In this document: positions 51,497 through 59,888 of the stretch, piece after piece
Position numbering within the stretch: the stretch's first letter is position 1
Layout: the number at the start of each line of letters is the position of its first letter
Source: a bacterium
GTDB lineage: Bacteria > Actinomycetota > Acidimicrobiia > Acidimicrobiales > CATQHL01
Length of the DNA: 64,000 nucleotides
Reading direction: 5' to 3'
Assembly: GCA_026708055.1 (NCBI GenBank)
Contig: JAPOVS010000035.1
Span: 1 to 64,000, forward strand
Made by a program: the position numbers and the translations under genes
Notes under the pieces: model-generated
Seen by the model: the letters and a program-made list of their open reading frames with translations, nothing else
The model's database searches: none
What the model was told of the DNA's origin: nothing

Positions 51497-53236
51497 GTGG
51501 CCGCTGGGGGAGATGACAGGTCTGTCCGCTACGAGCCGGAGGATCGTCCGCCGGCGCTCGTGACCGCCGGCGTGGGGCTGCAGGCGGCGATGACGATCAT
51601 CGCGCCGGTCGCCCTGACCGTCGTCATCGTGGCGCGGATCGCCGGGCAACCGGACTCGTACATTTCGTGGGGAGTCGTGGCGGCGCTGCTGGTCAGTGGG
51701 GTCGCGACCGTTCTGCAGGCGGTGCGACTCAGGCGGATCGGGTCCGGACACGTGCTGGCGATGGGGACCTCCGGCGCGTTCATCGCGGTTTGCGTCGCCG
51801 CGCTCGAAGCGGGCGGTCCGTCCCTGATGGCCTCGCTCGTCGTCGTCTCGTCGCTGGTCCAATTCGTGCTGGCCGCTCGCCTGTCGATGTTGCGCCGGGT
51901 GTTCACGCCGGTCGTCTCCGGGACGGTCGTCATGCTCATCGCGGTCACCGTGGCTCCCGTCCTCTTCGACACCATGGGAGACGTGCCCGACGGCACGGGG
52001 CGGGCTGCGGCTCCGGTCGCGGCACTCGTCACCATCGTGACGGTCGCTGCCCTGGTCCTTCGTGGCTCCCCGTCCGTGCGGCTGTGGTCGCCGGTCGTCG
52101 GTATCGCCGTGGGCTGCGCGGCAGCCGCACCGTTCGGGATCTATGACACGGATGCCGTGGTGGCGGCGCCCTGGGTCGGTTTCCCGGTGGCCTCCTGGCC
52201 GGGATTCGATCTGTCTCTGGATGCCGACTTCTGGGCTCTCCTTCTACCGTTCGTGGTCGTCACCATCGTGGGTGCGGTCGAGACCATCGGCGACGGGATC
52301 GCGATCCAGCAGGTCTCGAGGCGCGACCCGCGGGCCACCGACTTCCGGGTCGTGCAGGGGGCTCTCAACGCCGACGGCGTGGGCAACCTGCTCTCGGGCA
52401 TCGCGGGCACGCTTCCGAACACCACGTATTCCTCCAGCCTGGCGCTTGCGGAGGTCACGGGAGTCGCGGCGCGGCGTGTCGGGGTCGTCATCGGCGGCGT
52501 CTTCATCGGAGTGGCGTTCTTCCCGAAGCTCTCCGCGCTGCTCATCGCCATCCCCGGACCTGTGGCGGCGGCATACGTGCTCCTCCTGATCGGGATGCTC
52601 TTCGTGCAGGGCATGCGACTCGTCGTTCAGGATGGTCTCAATCATCGGAAGGCGACTGTCGTCGGACTGTCGTTCTGGCTGGGGGTCGGCTTCCAGAACC
52701 GGTGGATCTTCCCCGACGTACTGGGCGACGGTTTCGTCGGGGTACTGCTCGGGAACGGCATGACCGCGGGAACGATCTCGGCGGTCGCGATGGTCGTCTT
52801 CATGGACCTGACCGGCTCGCGTCGGCGGCGCCTGCGGGTTCGGTTGGACGCCGCGGCCCTACCGCGCGTGCGAGAGTTCCTCGGTGGGTTCGCCTCGAGA
52901 GCCCAGTGGAGTGAGACGGCGACCGAGAGGCTGACCTCGGCAGGCGAAGAGGCCCTGGCCGTCCTCCTGCAGGAGGACGGTGAGCGCTCCGACGGCGCCC
53001 GGCGGCGCCTCGCCGTGACCGCTCGCATCGAGGGTGCATCGGCGGTCGTGGAGTTGGTGACCGTCCTGGAGGGACAGAATCTGGAAGACCATCTCGCCTA
53101 TCTGAGCGAACTGCCTCCTGCTCCCGATGAGCGGGAGGTGTCGTTCCGGCTGCTCCGGCACTACGCCGCCGCCGTGCGCCATCAGAAGTATCACGGAGTC
53201 GACATCGTCGAGATGACGGTGGACCGGCACCACTAG
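51497..53236 (+). CDS. NCS2-type nucleobase permease with HATPase-like C-terminal domain
   Basis: The 579-residue protein has a UraA/PbuX-type (NCS2) membrane part of about 12 hydrophobic segments through residue 430. It includes VETIGDGIAIQQVSRRDPRATDFRVVQGALNADGVGNLLSGIAGTLPNTTYSSS, the family core with its Glu and the NTTY segment. After it comes a soluble tail of about 145 residues. The tail (LPRVREFLGGF, ATERLTSAGEEALAVLL, and SFRLLRHYAAAVRHQKYHGVDIVEMTV) resembles an anti-sigma-type GHKL ATPase fold. The typical Asn of the N-box is absent. I prefer the GTG at 51497 because GGGGAG lies 6 nt upstream. Import of xanthine, uracil or uric acid is likely. Confidence 0.78.
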   Translation: MAAGGDDRSVRYEPEDRPPALVTAGVGLQAAMTIIAPVALTVVIVARIAGQPDSYISWGVVAALLVSGVATVLQAVRLRRIGSGHVLAMGTSGAFIAVCVAALEAGGPSLMASLVVVSSLVQFVLAARLSMLRRVFTPVVSGTVVMLIAVTVAPVLFDTMGDVPDGTGRAAAPVAALVTIVTVAALVLRGSPSVRLWSPVVGIAVGCAAAAPFGIYDTDAVVAAPWVGFPVASWPGFDLSLDADFWALLLPFVVVTIVGAVETIGDGIAIQQVSRRDPRATDFRVVQGALNADGVGNLLSGIAGTLPNTTYSSSLALAEVTGVAARRVGVVIGGVFIGVAFFPKLSALLIAIPGPVAAAYVLLLIGMLFVQGMRLVVQDGLNHRKATVVGLSFWLGVGFQNRWIFPDVLGDGFVGVLLGNGMTAGTISAVAMVVFMDLTGSRRRRLRVRLDAAALPRVREFLGGFASRAQWSETATERLTSAGEEALAVLLQEDGERSDGARRRLAVTARIEGASAVVELVTVLEGQNLEDHLAYLSELPPAPDEREVSFRLLRHYAAAVRHQKYHGVDIVEMTVDRHH

Positions 53237-53279
53237 CGGTCGGGGGGATTCGCGCCGGGAGCGCCGCCGGTGGTGCCCG

Positions 53280-53285
53280 TAGGCT
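53280..53285 (+). promoter_or_regulatory. -10-like TAGGCT, leaderless start of OsmC gene
   Basis: TAGGCT ends 6 nt before the ATG at 53292 and no Shine-Dalgarno sequence is present. Confidence 0.5.
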
Positions 53286-53291
53286 CGGGCC

Positions 53292-53735
53292 ATGACCACC
53301 ATCACCGCCGACCTGAAGGTCGAGCCCGGCGCCGAGTTCCGCGTGGAACTGCGGGCCGGGGAACACGTCTGGGGTGCCGACGAGCCCACCGATCTCGGGG
53401 GCGGTGACACCGGTCCCAACCCCTACGAGTTGCTGCTCTCCTCCGTCGCGGCCTGCGCGTGCATCACCGTGTCGATGTACTGCCGGCGCAAGGGCTGGAA
53501 GCTCCACTCCATCTCCGCTCGCTACACCCACGACCGGGTCCACGCCCGCGACTGCGAGGACTGCGAGGCCGAGGCCTCCGGCTACATCGACCGGGTCCGC
53601 AGCCAGATCTTCATCGAGGGCGACTTCGACGACGAGCAGCGAGAGAGGCTGGTCGACATCGCCCGGCGCTGCCCCGTGCACAAGACCCTCCAGCGGGGCG
53701 TGTCCTTCACCACCGAGGCGGTGTTCGCCGGCTAG
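53292..53735 (+). CDS. OsmC-family protein
   Basis: The 147-residue protein shows the OsmC/Ohr fold pattern. PNPYELLLSSVAACACITVSMYCRRKGW carries the first redox-active Cys region, and RCPVHKTLQRGV the second, near residues 126-137. It has two adjacent Cys in SVAACAC and an extra DCEDCEAEA. Members reduce organic hydroperoxides or respond to osmotic and oxidative stress. It ends 9 nt from the convergent YihY/BrkB gene. Confidence 0.88.
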   Translation: MTTITADLKVEPGAEFRVELRAGEHVWGADEPTDLGGGDTGPNPYELLLSSVAACACITVSMYCRRKGWKLHSISARYTHDRVHARDCEDCEAEASGYIDRVRSQIFIEGDFDDEQRERLVDIARRCPVHKTLQRGVSFTTEAVFAG

Positions 53736-53744
53736 GACCGGGCG

Positions 53745-54653
53745 CTACGCCGGTGCGTCGCCGGGCGTGACGCCCTGGCGGCGACCGGCGAGCAGGCTGT
53801 TGACAACAGCGCCGACGAGCAGCCCCATCGCCAGCAGGTACAGCCAGAACAGCAGGCTCAGCACGCCGCCCAGCAGGCCGAACACCGTGTTCATACCGCT
53901 GGAGGCCAGGTCGAGATAGAAGCGGAAGGCGGTCGAGGCGACCAGCCACCAGGCGGTGGCCACCGCGGCGCCGGGCAACTCGTGGCGCCAGGAGGATCGC
54001 CGCCTCGGTGCGACGTGGTAGAGGGTTGCGGCCCACAGCACGACGGCGACGGCCACGAGGGGCCAGCGGAGCCACACCCACGCCGTGGCGAACGCGTCTC
54101 CGCGGCCGAGCCGCTCGGCCACGTCCTCTCCGCTGCCGAGCAGAGGCCCCAACACGACCATGACGGCGACCAGGGCGGCGACGATCACGGTCACGATGGT
54201 GATTCCGAACCCGACGAGACGCGTCGCCAGCCAGCGCCGACGATGTTCGTGGCCGTAGGTGACGTCGAGAGCGCGCACCACGGCGATGAACCCGCGTGAG
54301 GAGGCATACAGCGTGAGGACGGCGCCCAGCGTGATGACACCGGCGTTCGACCGGGTGAAGAGGTCGGTGACCGTGCCGCGCAGGGTGCTGTCCCCCCCGA
54401 AGGTTTCGCTGACCCGGTCCAGCAGCCAGCCCTCGATGTCGGCGGCGGCCGCCGCGCCGATGACCGCGTCGAGCGAGCCGAGCATCCCGGCGAACAGGAG
54501 GACCGCGGGAAACAGCCCCAGCAGGGCGTAGAAGGCGATCTCGGCGGAGAGCCCCGGCAGACGCACTCGCAGCCAGTGCCGGCGGAACTCATCGACGAGA
54601 TCCAGAGCCTGTCGCCGGAGCGGCCCGAACCGGGACCAGTCGAGGCGGATCAT
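53745..54653 (-). CDS. YihY/virulence factor BrkB family membrane protein
   Basis: The 302-residue membrane protein has the YihY/BrkB pattern: ALLGLFPAVLLFAGMLG at the first membrane segment, ITLGAVLTLYASSRGFIAVVRALDVTYG in the middle, and ELPGAAVATAWWLVASTAFRFYL followed by VFGLLGGVLSLLFWLYL near the C-terminus. About six membrane segments are expected. The ATG at 54653 is used. The function of the family is uncertain (ribonuclease BN naming is not supported for most members). It shares a strand with the upstream O-methyltransferase, 23 nt away. Confidence 0.88.
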   Translation of the reverse strand: MIRLDWSRFGPLRRQALDLVDEFRRHWLRVRLPGLSAEIAFYALLGLFPAVLLFAGMLGSLDAVIGAAAAADIEGWLLDRVSETFGGDSTLRGTVTDLFTRSNAGVITLGAVLTLYASSRGFIAVVRALDVTYGHEHRRRWLATRLVGFGITIVTVIVAALVAVMVVLGPLLGSGEDVAERLGRGDAFATAWVWLRWPLVAVAVVLWAATLYHVAPRRRSSWRHELPGAAVATAWWLVASTAFRFYLDLASSGMNTVFGLLGGVLSLLFWLYLLAMGLLVGAVVNSLLAGRRQGVTPGDAPA

Positions 54654-54676
54654 GCGCCGCCGATGCCGCGGGGGAC

Positions 54677-55333
54677 TCAACCCGGCGTGATGACCGTGAG
54701 GCCGTCCCCAACGGGCAGCATCGCCACTTGCGAGCGGGGATCGGCCGCGGCATGGGCATTGAAGGCGCGCAGGGCCTCGGTGGTGTCGTCGTCCTGGTCC
54801 GGGTTGGCCACGCCGCCACCCCAGAGCACGTTGTCCACCAGGATGATCCCCTGAGGCGACAGTCGAGGTAGCAGTTCCTCGTAGTAGTTGATGTAGTTGG
54901 CCTTGTCGGCGTCGATGAAGGCGAAGCCCACCTCGGGCCCGGGCGGCAGGCTTCGCAGCGTCTCCAGCGCCGGGGCGATGCGCAGGTCGATGCGGTCGGC
55001 CACGCCGGCGCGCTCCCAGTACGACCGGGCGATGGCCGTCCACTCCACCGAGACGTCGCAGCACAGCAGCCGCCCGCCCGGCGGCAGGCCCTTGGCTACC
55101 GCCAGCGCCGAATAGCCGGTGAACGTGCCGACCTCCACCGCCAAGCGCGGTTGCAGAAGGCGAACCAGCATCATCATGAACGATCCCTGCACGGCGCCGA
55201 TCTGCATGCGGCCCGCGTCGCCGAGCGCCTCGGTGACGGCGATGAGGTCCCGCTGCACTGCATCGGGGGGACTGGAGTGAGCGTCCATGTAGGCCAGCAG
55301 AGCCTCGTCGATCTGCGTGATCTGCGAACTCAC
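54677..55333 (-). CDS. Class I SAM-dependent O-methyltransferase
   Basis: The 218-residue protein belongs to the caffeoyl-CoA/catechol O-methyltransferase family (Methyltransf_3). AdoMet binding is seen in AVEVGTFTGYSALAVAKGLP near residues 65-84, the metal- and catalysis-related Asp in FAFIDADKANYINYYEELLPRL, and VDNVLWGGGVANPDQDD follows. It would methylate a catechol-like hydroxyl with Mg2+. The start is a GTG at 55333 with TAGGAT 7 nt upstream, so it appears leaderless. It lies 10 nt after the end of the MFS gene on the same strand, so read-through is also possible. Confidence 0.92.
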   Translation of the reverse strand: MSSQITQIDEALLAYMDAHSSPPDAVQRDLIAVTEALGDAGRMQIGAVQGSFMMMLVRLLQPRLAVEVGTFTGYSALAVAKGLPPGGRLLCCDVSVEWTAIARSYWERAGVADRIDLRIAPALETLRSLPPGPEVGFAFIDADKANYINYYEELLPRLSPQGIILVDNVLWGGGVANPDQDDDTTEALRAFNAHAAADPRSQVAMLPVGDGLTVITPG

Positions 55334-55340
55334 CGGGCCG

Positions 55341-55346
55341 ATCCTA
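55341..55346 (-). promoter_or_regulatory. -10-like TAGGAT, leaderless start of O-methyltransferase
   Basis: On the minus strand TAGGAT ends 7 nt before the GTG at 55333, without a Shine-Dalgarno sequence. It overlaps the last codons of the MFS gene. Confidence 0.45.
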
Positions 55347-56699
55347 CGAGCTGTCGCCCCCCGCGGGTTCGCCGACGAGGCCGGGTGGTGGCACCCGACG
55401 GGCGACAGCCACCGGGACAGCGGCGACCGCGAACAGGCCGGCGGCGGTCGCCAGCGCGACCGGCACCGAGACGAACTGTGCCACGAGGCCCAACGTCACG
55501 CCTCCGAGAACCTGGCCCAGTGCTTCTGCCTGGCCCAAGAACGAGATGACCGTGGCTCGCACCCCCGAGGAGGCCTCGCGGTTCGCCATGGCCTCGGCGA
55601 GCGGGTAGGTCGTCTCGCCCGCCACGTCGAGGATCGTCCAGCCGGCCAGCGCCAGGGCGAAGATCGGGCTGATCGCCAGGGCCAGCGCGCCGACGCTGGC
55701 AACTGCCAGGAGCCGGACCAGGAGCCGGGCGTCCCGGGGCGTGTCTGGTGTGGCGAGGCGGCGGCGCAGCCAGACCATCACGGGAATCGACAGCCCCGCC
55801 ATGATGAACCAGACGACTCCGAAGAACACGACGGCCTCGCCGCCGTCGTAATCGGGCAGGCCCAACGTCACCAGTCGCAACGTGTCGAGCCGCTCGATGG
55901 CCTCGCCGGCGAAGCCAGCGATGACCGCTGAGGAGACGACGCCCAGCAGCATCCGGCGCCGCAGCGTGAGGGCGGCCCCGTGACTCCATAGGGCACGGGC
56001 CTCTCGCCACGCACCCCGTGCGATCCGGCGGTCCGGGGTGTCTCGGCGGAAGGAGGTCTCGGCCATGGCGCCGACGAGATAGGCGGCGAATCCCAGCGTC
56101 AGAGCGCCGGCGATGACCAGCGCGCCGCGCAATGACCACGATCCCGCCCCCACCATCACCGCCACGCCGACCATGACGCCGACGGCCCGCCACATGGCGT
56201 GGCGCACGATCAGCTGATCCAGCAGGGCTGCGCGGGGACCGTCGTGGCGCGGTTCGGCGGGCGACGGCGCGCCGCCGCCGTCAGTGGATGCGCCGCCCGC
56301 CTCATCGCCCGCCGGCGGCCGTCCCGACCCCGTGAGCAGCTCGTCGGTGACCCAGGCCGTCGCCGCGCCGCTCTGCATGGTCCAACCCACGGCCCAGACC
56401 GCCTGCCAACCGATCAGAGCGCCGAAGGCCGGCGATGCAGCCATGAGCCCGATCGCCGCGCCCATCACGGCGAAGGAGGCCACCACCGAAGGCTTGCGGC
56501 CGTGCAGGTCCGCCAGCACGCCCGTGGGCGCTTCTGCCAGCAGGATGGTCAGCACGAGCGCGGTCCCCAGGAGCGCCAGCTGCAGCGGCGAGAGTCGCAA
56601 CTCCACGACCCACCACACGACCGCCGGCAGCCCCGCCGACCAGGCGAGTCCCTGCACTCCGCCAGTGAGGAGGAACAAGCGATCGGGCCGGCGGCGCAC
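55344..56699 (-). CDS. MFS transporter
   Basis: The 451-residue protein (from the GTG at 56699) is a 12-segment major facilitator. The motif A-like ADLHGRKPSV between segments 2 and 3 is clear. A long hydrophilic central loop (about residues 130-170) holds GGASTDGGG. The second half starts near LTLRRRMLLGVVSSAV. It resembles drug-proton antiporters of the tetracycline/macrolide type. The frame stays open to 56774, but TATGCT ends 8 nt before 56699 and fits a leaderless start there. Neither candidate start has a Shine-Dalgarno sequence. The substrate is unknown. Confidence 0.82.
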   Translation of the reverse strand: MRRRPDRLFLLTGGVQGLAWSAGLPAVVWWVVELRLSPLQLALLGTALVLTILLAEAPTGVLADLHGRKPSVVASFAVMGAAIGLMAASPAFGALIGWQAVWAVGWTMQSGAATAWVTDELLTGSGRPPAGDEAGGASTDGGGAPSPAEPRHDGPRAALLDQLIVRHAMWRAVGVMVGVAVMVGAGSWSLRGALVIAGALTLGFAAYLVGAMAETSFRRDTPDRRIARGAWREARALWSHGAALTLRRRMLLGVVSSAVIAGFAGEAIERLDTLRLVTLGLPDYDGGEAVVFFGVVWFIMAGLSIPVMVWLRRRLATPDTPRDARLLVRLLAVASVGALALAISPIFALALAGWTILDVAGETTYPLAEAMANREASSGVRATVISFLGQAEALGQVLGGVTLGLVAQFVSVPVALATAAGLFAVAAVPVAVARRVPPPGLVGEPAGGDSS

Positions 56700-56765
56700 G
56701 ACCGCGCAGCATAGGAACGGCGACTGGTGCTGGTAGCGTCGTCGCACCGCCCAAGGGAACGAATC

Positions 56766-56970
56766 ATGCAGCACCTCGTAGAAGTCGATACATGAGCGCT
56801 ACCTCGCACACGAGGAACCTGATGGAACCCTCGTCCTCACCCCGGCGGTCGTGATGTCGGCCCATGAAGCCGCTCTGTTGCGTCACCCCGAACTTGTCGA
56901 GCAGATCAACGCCGATCTGGCGGATCCGTCGGCGGCCCTCTCCTCCTCAGCAGGCCGACGCGAGCGCTGA
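56766..56970 (+). pseudogene. Frameshifted small antitoxin-like gene
   Basis: An ATG at 56766 with AAGGGAAC upstream and a TAGCGT -10-like hexamer at 56734 reads MQHLVEVDT and stops at 56795. One base out of frame, from 56791, the sequence continues as HERYLAHEEPDGTLVLTPAV and then reads HEAALLRHPELVEQI before a TGA at 56970. The join suggests a single-base frameshift in a gene of about 68 codons. The EPDGT-VLTPAVV and ALL--P-LV-QI pattern recalls small actinobacterial antitoxin-like proteins, though I cannot name the family. A partner toxin is not evident. Confidence 0.45.
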
Positions 56971-57204
56971 CTCGCACCGCGTCCACACTCTTGATGCCGA
57001 CTGCCCGATTTTCCCGCCCTCAATGTGAACGGCGACCCGTTCAGAGGGCCGCTGCGGTCCCCTCGTTCACCTCTGCGAAGCGCGACGCGCTGCTGGCGGA
57101 CTACCGCTTCGGCTGGTCGTACGCTCCGTGGCGCGGGGGTCGCGCGCTGGAGGCACCGCTTGCCGTACCCGACGACCTGTCGGTGCCGGGGGCGGAGAAC
57201 ATCT

Positions 57205-57636
57205 GTGACTGGAGAACAGCCAGGTAATCCCCACAATCCCCTGCACGAACAGGAGAGCAACGATCCCCAGCGGAGAGTTTGGCGCCATGGGTACCGTGCC
57301 TACTGCTCGGAACACGACCCGCCCGGCTGGGACCCTGAGGTGCGCTTGGTCCGCTGGGCGGACACCGGTGAAGTTGCTGGGGACGACCGGGCGTGCGCCG
57401 CTTGTGGGCTTGAGTTCCGCCCCTGTGACCACGAAGACTGCGTGTTCGAGGATTGGGCGGATGTCCACGACCCGTGCATTGGGCACTTGGACTTGGGCTC
57501 GGACGTCGAAGTGAGGTCGGCCTGTTGTGGCCACGGCGTGGAGACTGGCCACCTCAGAGTCGCAATCTATGTTGACCTGCCGCCCGACTCGGGGTGGGGG
57601 CCGCGAATCGCTGCGGTGCCCGAGGAGGAGGCGTGA
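57205..57636 (+). CDS. Uncharacterised Cys-rich protein
   Basis: The product of about 143 residues is not recognised. It has CAACG followed by CDHEDC, then HDPC and CCGHG, so one or two zinc sites are likely. Its composition (acidic, with HDPPGWDPEVRLVRWADTGEVAGDD) looks like a real globular protein, unlike the Arg/Pro-rich noise of the other frames. The start is uncertain; the GTG at 57205 is used because the upstream part of the frame is noise-like. A different short frame before it (about 57066-57227, reading SAKRDALLADYRFGWSYAPW) also looks protein-like and may be another remnant. Confidence 0.5.
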   Translation: MTGEQPGNPHNPLHEQESNDPQRRVWRHGYRAYCSEHDPPGWDPEVRLVRWADTGEVAGDDRACAACGLEFRPCDHEDCVFEDWADVHDPCIGHLDLGSDVEVRSACCGHGVETGHLRVAIYVDLPPDSGWGPRIAAVPEEEA

Positions 57637-57800
57637 TCGCGAGCGCCTGGGACCCTGCGCGCACTTGACGTCACCGCGGTCGCCAAGCCCCTGAATGACG
57701 ATCGGACGCCGCGACGAGCACGTCTCGCGGCTCCCTTCGGATTCGGTCTCCGAGTATCGTGACGGCGAAACGATGCTCAATCCCTCGAAGGGAGCCACCC

Positions 57801-58334
57801 GTGAGACGCCGACTGCTCGCCAGCCTTGCCGCGCTCGTCGCGCTGGGCGCGCTCGTACCCGCCACCGCGGTCGGGAGTCAGGAATCCGAGGTGACGATCC
57901 GCATCGTCGCCCAGCGCCTTGAAGATGGTCGCGTTGAGTTCGGCATCCAGCAGCAGCTGAACGGCACTTGGGGCGACCGCCTCCTGCCGAGGGCCCGCTA
58001 TTTCCCCGCTGGTACCGAAGTCGGCCGCTGGCTGCGCAGCAGCCCCATCGACCTCACCTCCGCAGGCACCCCCCAGGCAGCGCCGGCGCCGCGCAGCGGT
58101 CTGTATGTCGCCGATAGCTACTGGTCTGACGACCGGGACGAGTACTTCGTGGTCGTCGGCGGCCTCTCATCGTCGCACACCTACTGTGAAGTCCACCTCA
58201 CTCGCGACGGGCGACGCATCGGCGAATGGAGCAACGAACTGTGGTCCGGCAGTCGCTCGGAAGTAATCGTGACGATCTACCTCGGGCCCCAGTTCGACAG
58301 CACGTTCGACGGCGTCGATGTCGAGTGCTCCTGA
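57801..58334 (+). CDS. Small secreted protein with the DGRVEFG module
   Basis: The 177-residue product has a signal peptide (RRRLLASLAALVALGALVPATAVGS). One copy of a 55-residue module follows: IRIVAQRLEDGRVEFGIQQ and LLPRARYFPAGTEVGRWLRSS. A C-terminal domain of about 90 residues (YVADSYWSDDRDEYFVVVGG onward) carries two Cys that could pair. The GTG at 57801 has AAGGGAG 6 nt upstream. The module is clearly related to two copies at the end of the 844-residue secreted protein at 48797. Its role is unknown; a cell-surface binding function is a guess. Confidence 0.7.
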   Translation: MRRRLLASLAALVALGALVPATAVGSQESEVTIRIVAQRLEDGRVEFGIQQQLNGTWGDRLLPRARYFPAGTEVGRWLRSSPIDLTSAGTPQAAPAPRSGLYVADSYWSDDRDEYFVVVGGLSSSHTYCEVHLTRDGRRIGEWSNELWSGSRSEVIVTIYLGPQFDSTFDGVDVECS

Positions 58335-58524
58335 CCCCCGGCCACTTGTATACGACCAGTGTGCGGGTTCGCTACCCCTACGACATCCAACCTCCTGTGC
58401 CCGTCGACATCCGTCTGGGCCGACGGGCACCGTCAAATGCGGCCGTTCTCCAGGTGTCGATGTCGAAGCGTTCGGGAAAGCGTTTCGGGGCGAGCGAGAT
58501 GTACGTCGCCTGTTCGCCGCCGCG

Positions 58525-58530
58525 TAGACT
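58525..58530 (+). promoter_or_regulatory. -10-like TAGACT, leaderless start of MNT-HEPN gene
   Basis: TAGACT, identical to the hexamer before tRNA-Arg, ends 6 nt before the ATG at 58537. There is no Shine-Dalgarno sequence. Confidence 0.5.
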
Positions 58531-58536
58531 GGCCCC

Positions 58537-59535
58537 ATGGCGGTTGTTGCGCCACCTGAGGCACCGACTCGGGAGGATGCGGAGGCCGCGGCGGCGGCGC
58601 TGCTCGCCGCTGGCGTCGACGAGGTGCTGCTGTTCGGGTCGGTCGCCCGTGGCACGGCGAGTTCGTTCAGCGATATCGATCTGGTGGCGATCTTCGCTGA
58701 TCTGGATTACTCCGAGCGCCGCGTGCGCCGACAGGAACTGGAGGCGACGGCCGGGGCGGTCGTGGCGTGGCCGGTGCAGGTGCACGTGACGGACCGCCCG
58801 GAGTGGCGGGCCCGCGTGGAACGGGTGTCCACGTCGTTCGAGCGCAGGATCGCCGTGGAGGCGGTTCCGGTGGCGGCCGCCGCCGACGGGCGCCCCGTGG
58901 ATTGGGGCAAGGAGATGGTGTTGCCGATGAGCGATCCGCAGCAGGCACTGCGCTACTTCGACGCCCGGGTCGTCCCGCGGTTGCGGGACGTAGCCGCCGC
59001 CGCAACCCGGGGCCACGCCGAGTCGGATCCGCATCTGTCGCCGGCCCGCCAGGAACGCGCACGCCTCCAGCGTCTGGCGACCCTGTGCACCGCGGCGGCA
59101 CTGACCGCCGAGACCTCCCTGAAGGCGCTCGCCGTGCTGCACGGCGAGACCGCTCCGACCGAGAAGGAGATGAAGCGCGCGGGCCACAGCATCGCCAGGG
59201 GCCTCGGCCTCGTGCCCGACGCGGCGCGCCCGGAGGCGGCGGCCGTGTTCGACCGCCACGGCGTGGACCCCGACGTGCTGTCCGCGTGGCGTGAGCGCAA
59301 CACCTACCCGGACGACGCGGACGTGCTCCATGCCGACGCCGGGCGTCTCGCGCCTGCCTACGCGGCGATGGCGGCGGAGATCACCGCGCTGCTGGCGGCG
59401 CACCTGCGACAGAGGACTGAACCCGGCCCGGCGCTCGAGGAGGCCGTGGCGCAGCGGGACAGTCACGCTTTGCTGATCGGCGCCGTCGACGTGCAGTCGG
59501 GCGTACCGACGCTGCCGGACGGCATCGACCTCTGA
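58537..59535 (+). CDS. Nucleotidyltransferase-HEPN-like fusion protein
   Basis: The 332-residue product starts with a minimal nucleotidyltransferase domain: LFGSVARGTASSFSDIDLVAIF near residues 31-52 gives the GS-x-RG and D-x-D motifs. The C-terminal half is all-helical and resembles HEPN domains (ARLQRLATLCTAAALTAETSLKALAVLHG, KRAGHSIARG, WRERNTYPDD). MNT and HEPN proteins usually occur as adjacent toxin-antitoxin genes; here they appear fused. The RX4-6H ribonuclease motif of active HEPN toxins is not evident, so the protein may modify a substrate by adenylylation instead. Confidence 0.75.
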   Translation: MAVVAPPEAPTREDAEAAAAALLAAGVDEVLLFGSVARGTASSFSDIDLVAIFADLDYSERRVRRQELEATAGAVVAWPVQVHVTDRPEWRARVERVSTSFERRIAVEAVPVAAAADGRPVDWGKEMVLPMSDPQQALRYFDARVVPRLRDVAAAATRGHAESDPHLSPARQERARLQRLATLCTAAALTAETSLKALAVLHGETAPTEKEMKRAGHSIARGLGLVPDAARPEAAAVFDRHGVDPDVLSAWRERNTYPDDADVLHADAGRLAPAYAAMAAEITALLAAHLRQRTEPGPALEEAVAQRDSHALLIGAVDVQSGVPTLPDGIDL

Positions 59536-59660
59536 CAGCGCACCGGTTGTCCTGGATGGCCGCTAGCTGGAGGTTGCCGAAGGATCTGCAACGACACGCC
59601 AGGTCAGCGCGGCCGCAGAGACAATCTCCCGACGTGACCTGACTCACTGCGAGGGCGGTG

Positions 59661-59731
<71 letters not shown>

Positions 59732-59742
59732 GGGCCTCGATC

Positions 59743-59748
59743 AGGCTA
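59743..59748 (-). promoter_or_regulatory. -10-like TAGCCT of tRNA-Gly
   Basis: On the minus strand TAGCCT ends 11 nt before the first base of tRNA-Gly. It resembles the TAGACT of tRNA-Arg and the hexamers before the leaderless genes. Confidence 0.45.
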
Positions 59749-59875
59749 GCGAGGCCGCGGGCGGTCCCCGGCGGCCACGGCGCAGGTCCGGGTGCGGGAG
59801 TCCACGCTGATGCGACCCGGGGGAGAGCGGCGGGAGGCCCCGGGACCCCAGAGGGGGCGAATCCGACCGCGCCGG

Positions 59876-59881
59876 TAGGGT
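59876..59881 (+). promoter_or_regulatory. -10-like TAGGGT, leaderless start of tig
   Basis: TAGGGT ends 7 nt before the GTG at 59889. The spacer is TTTTGCC and has no Shine-Dalgarno sequence. Confidence 0.5.
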
Positions 59882-59888
59882 TTTTGCC

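Noticed and set aside
59236-59330. An active HEPN ribonuclease motif RX4-6H
   Set aside because: The nearest Arg and His (RNTYPDDADVLH) are too far apart, so the motif is not claimed.
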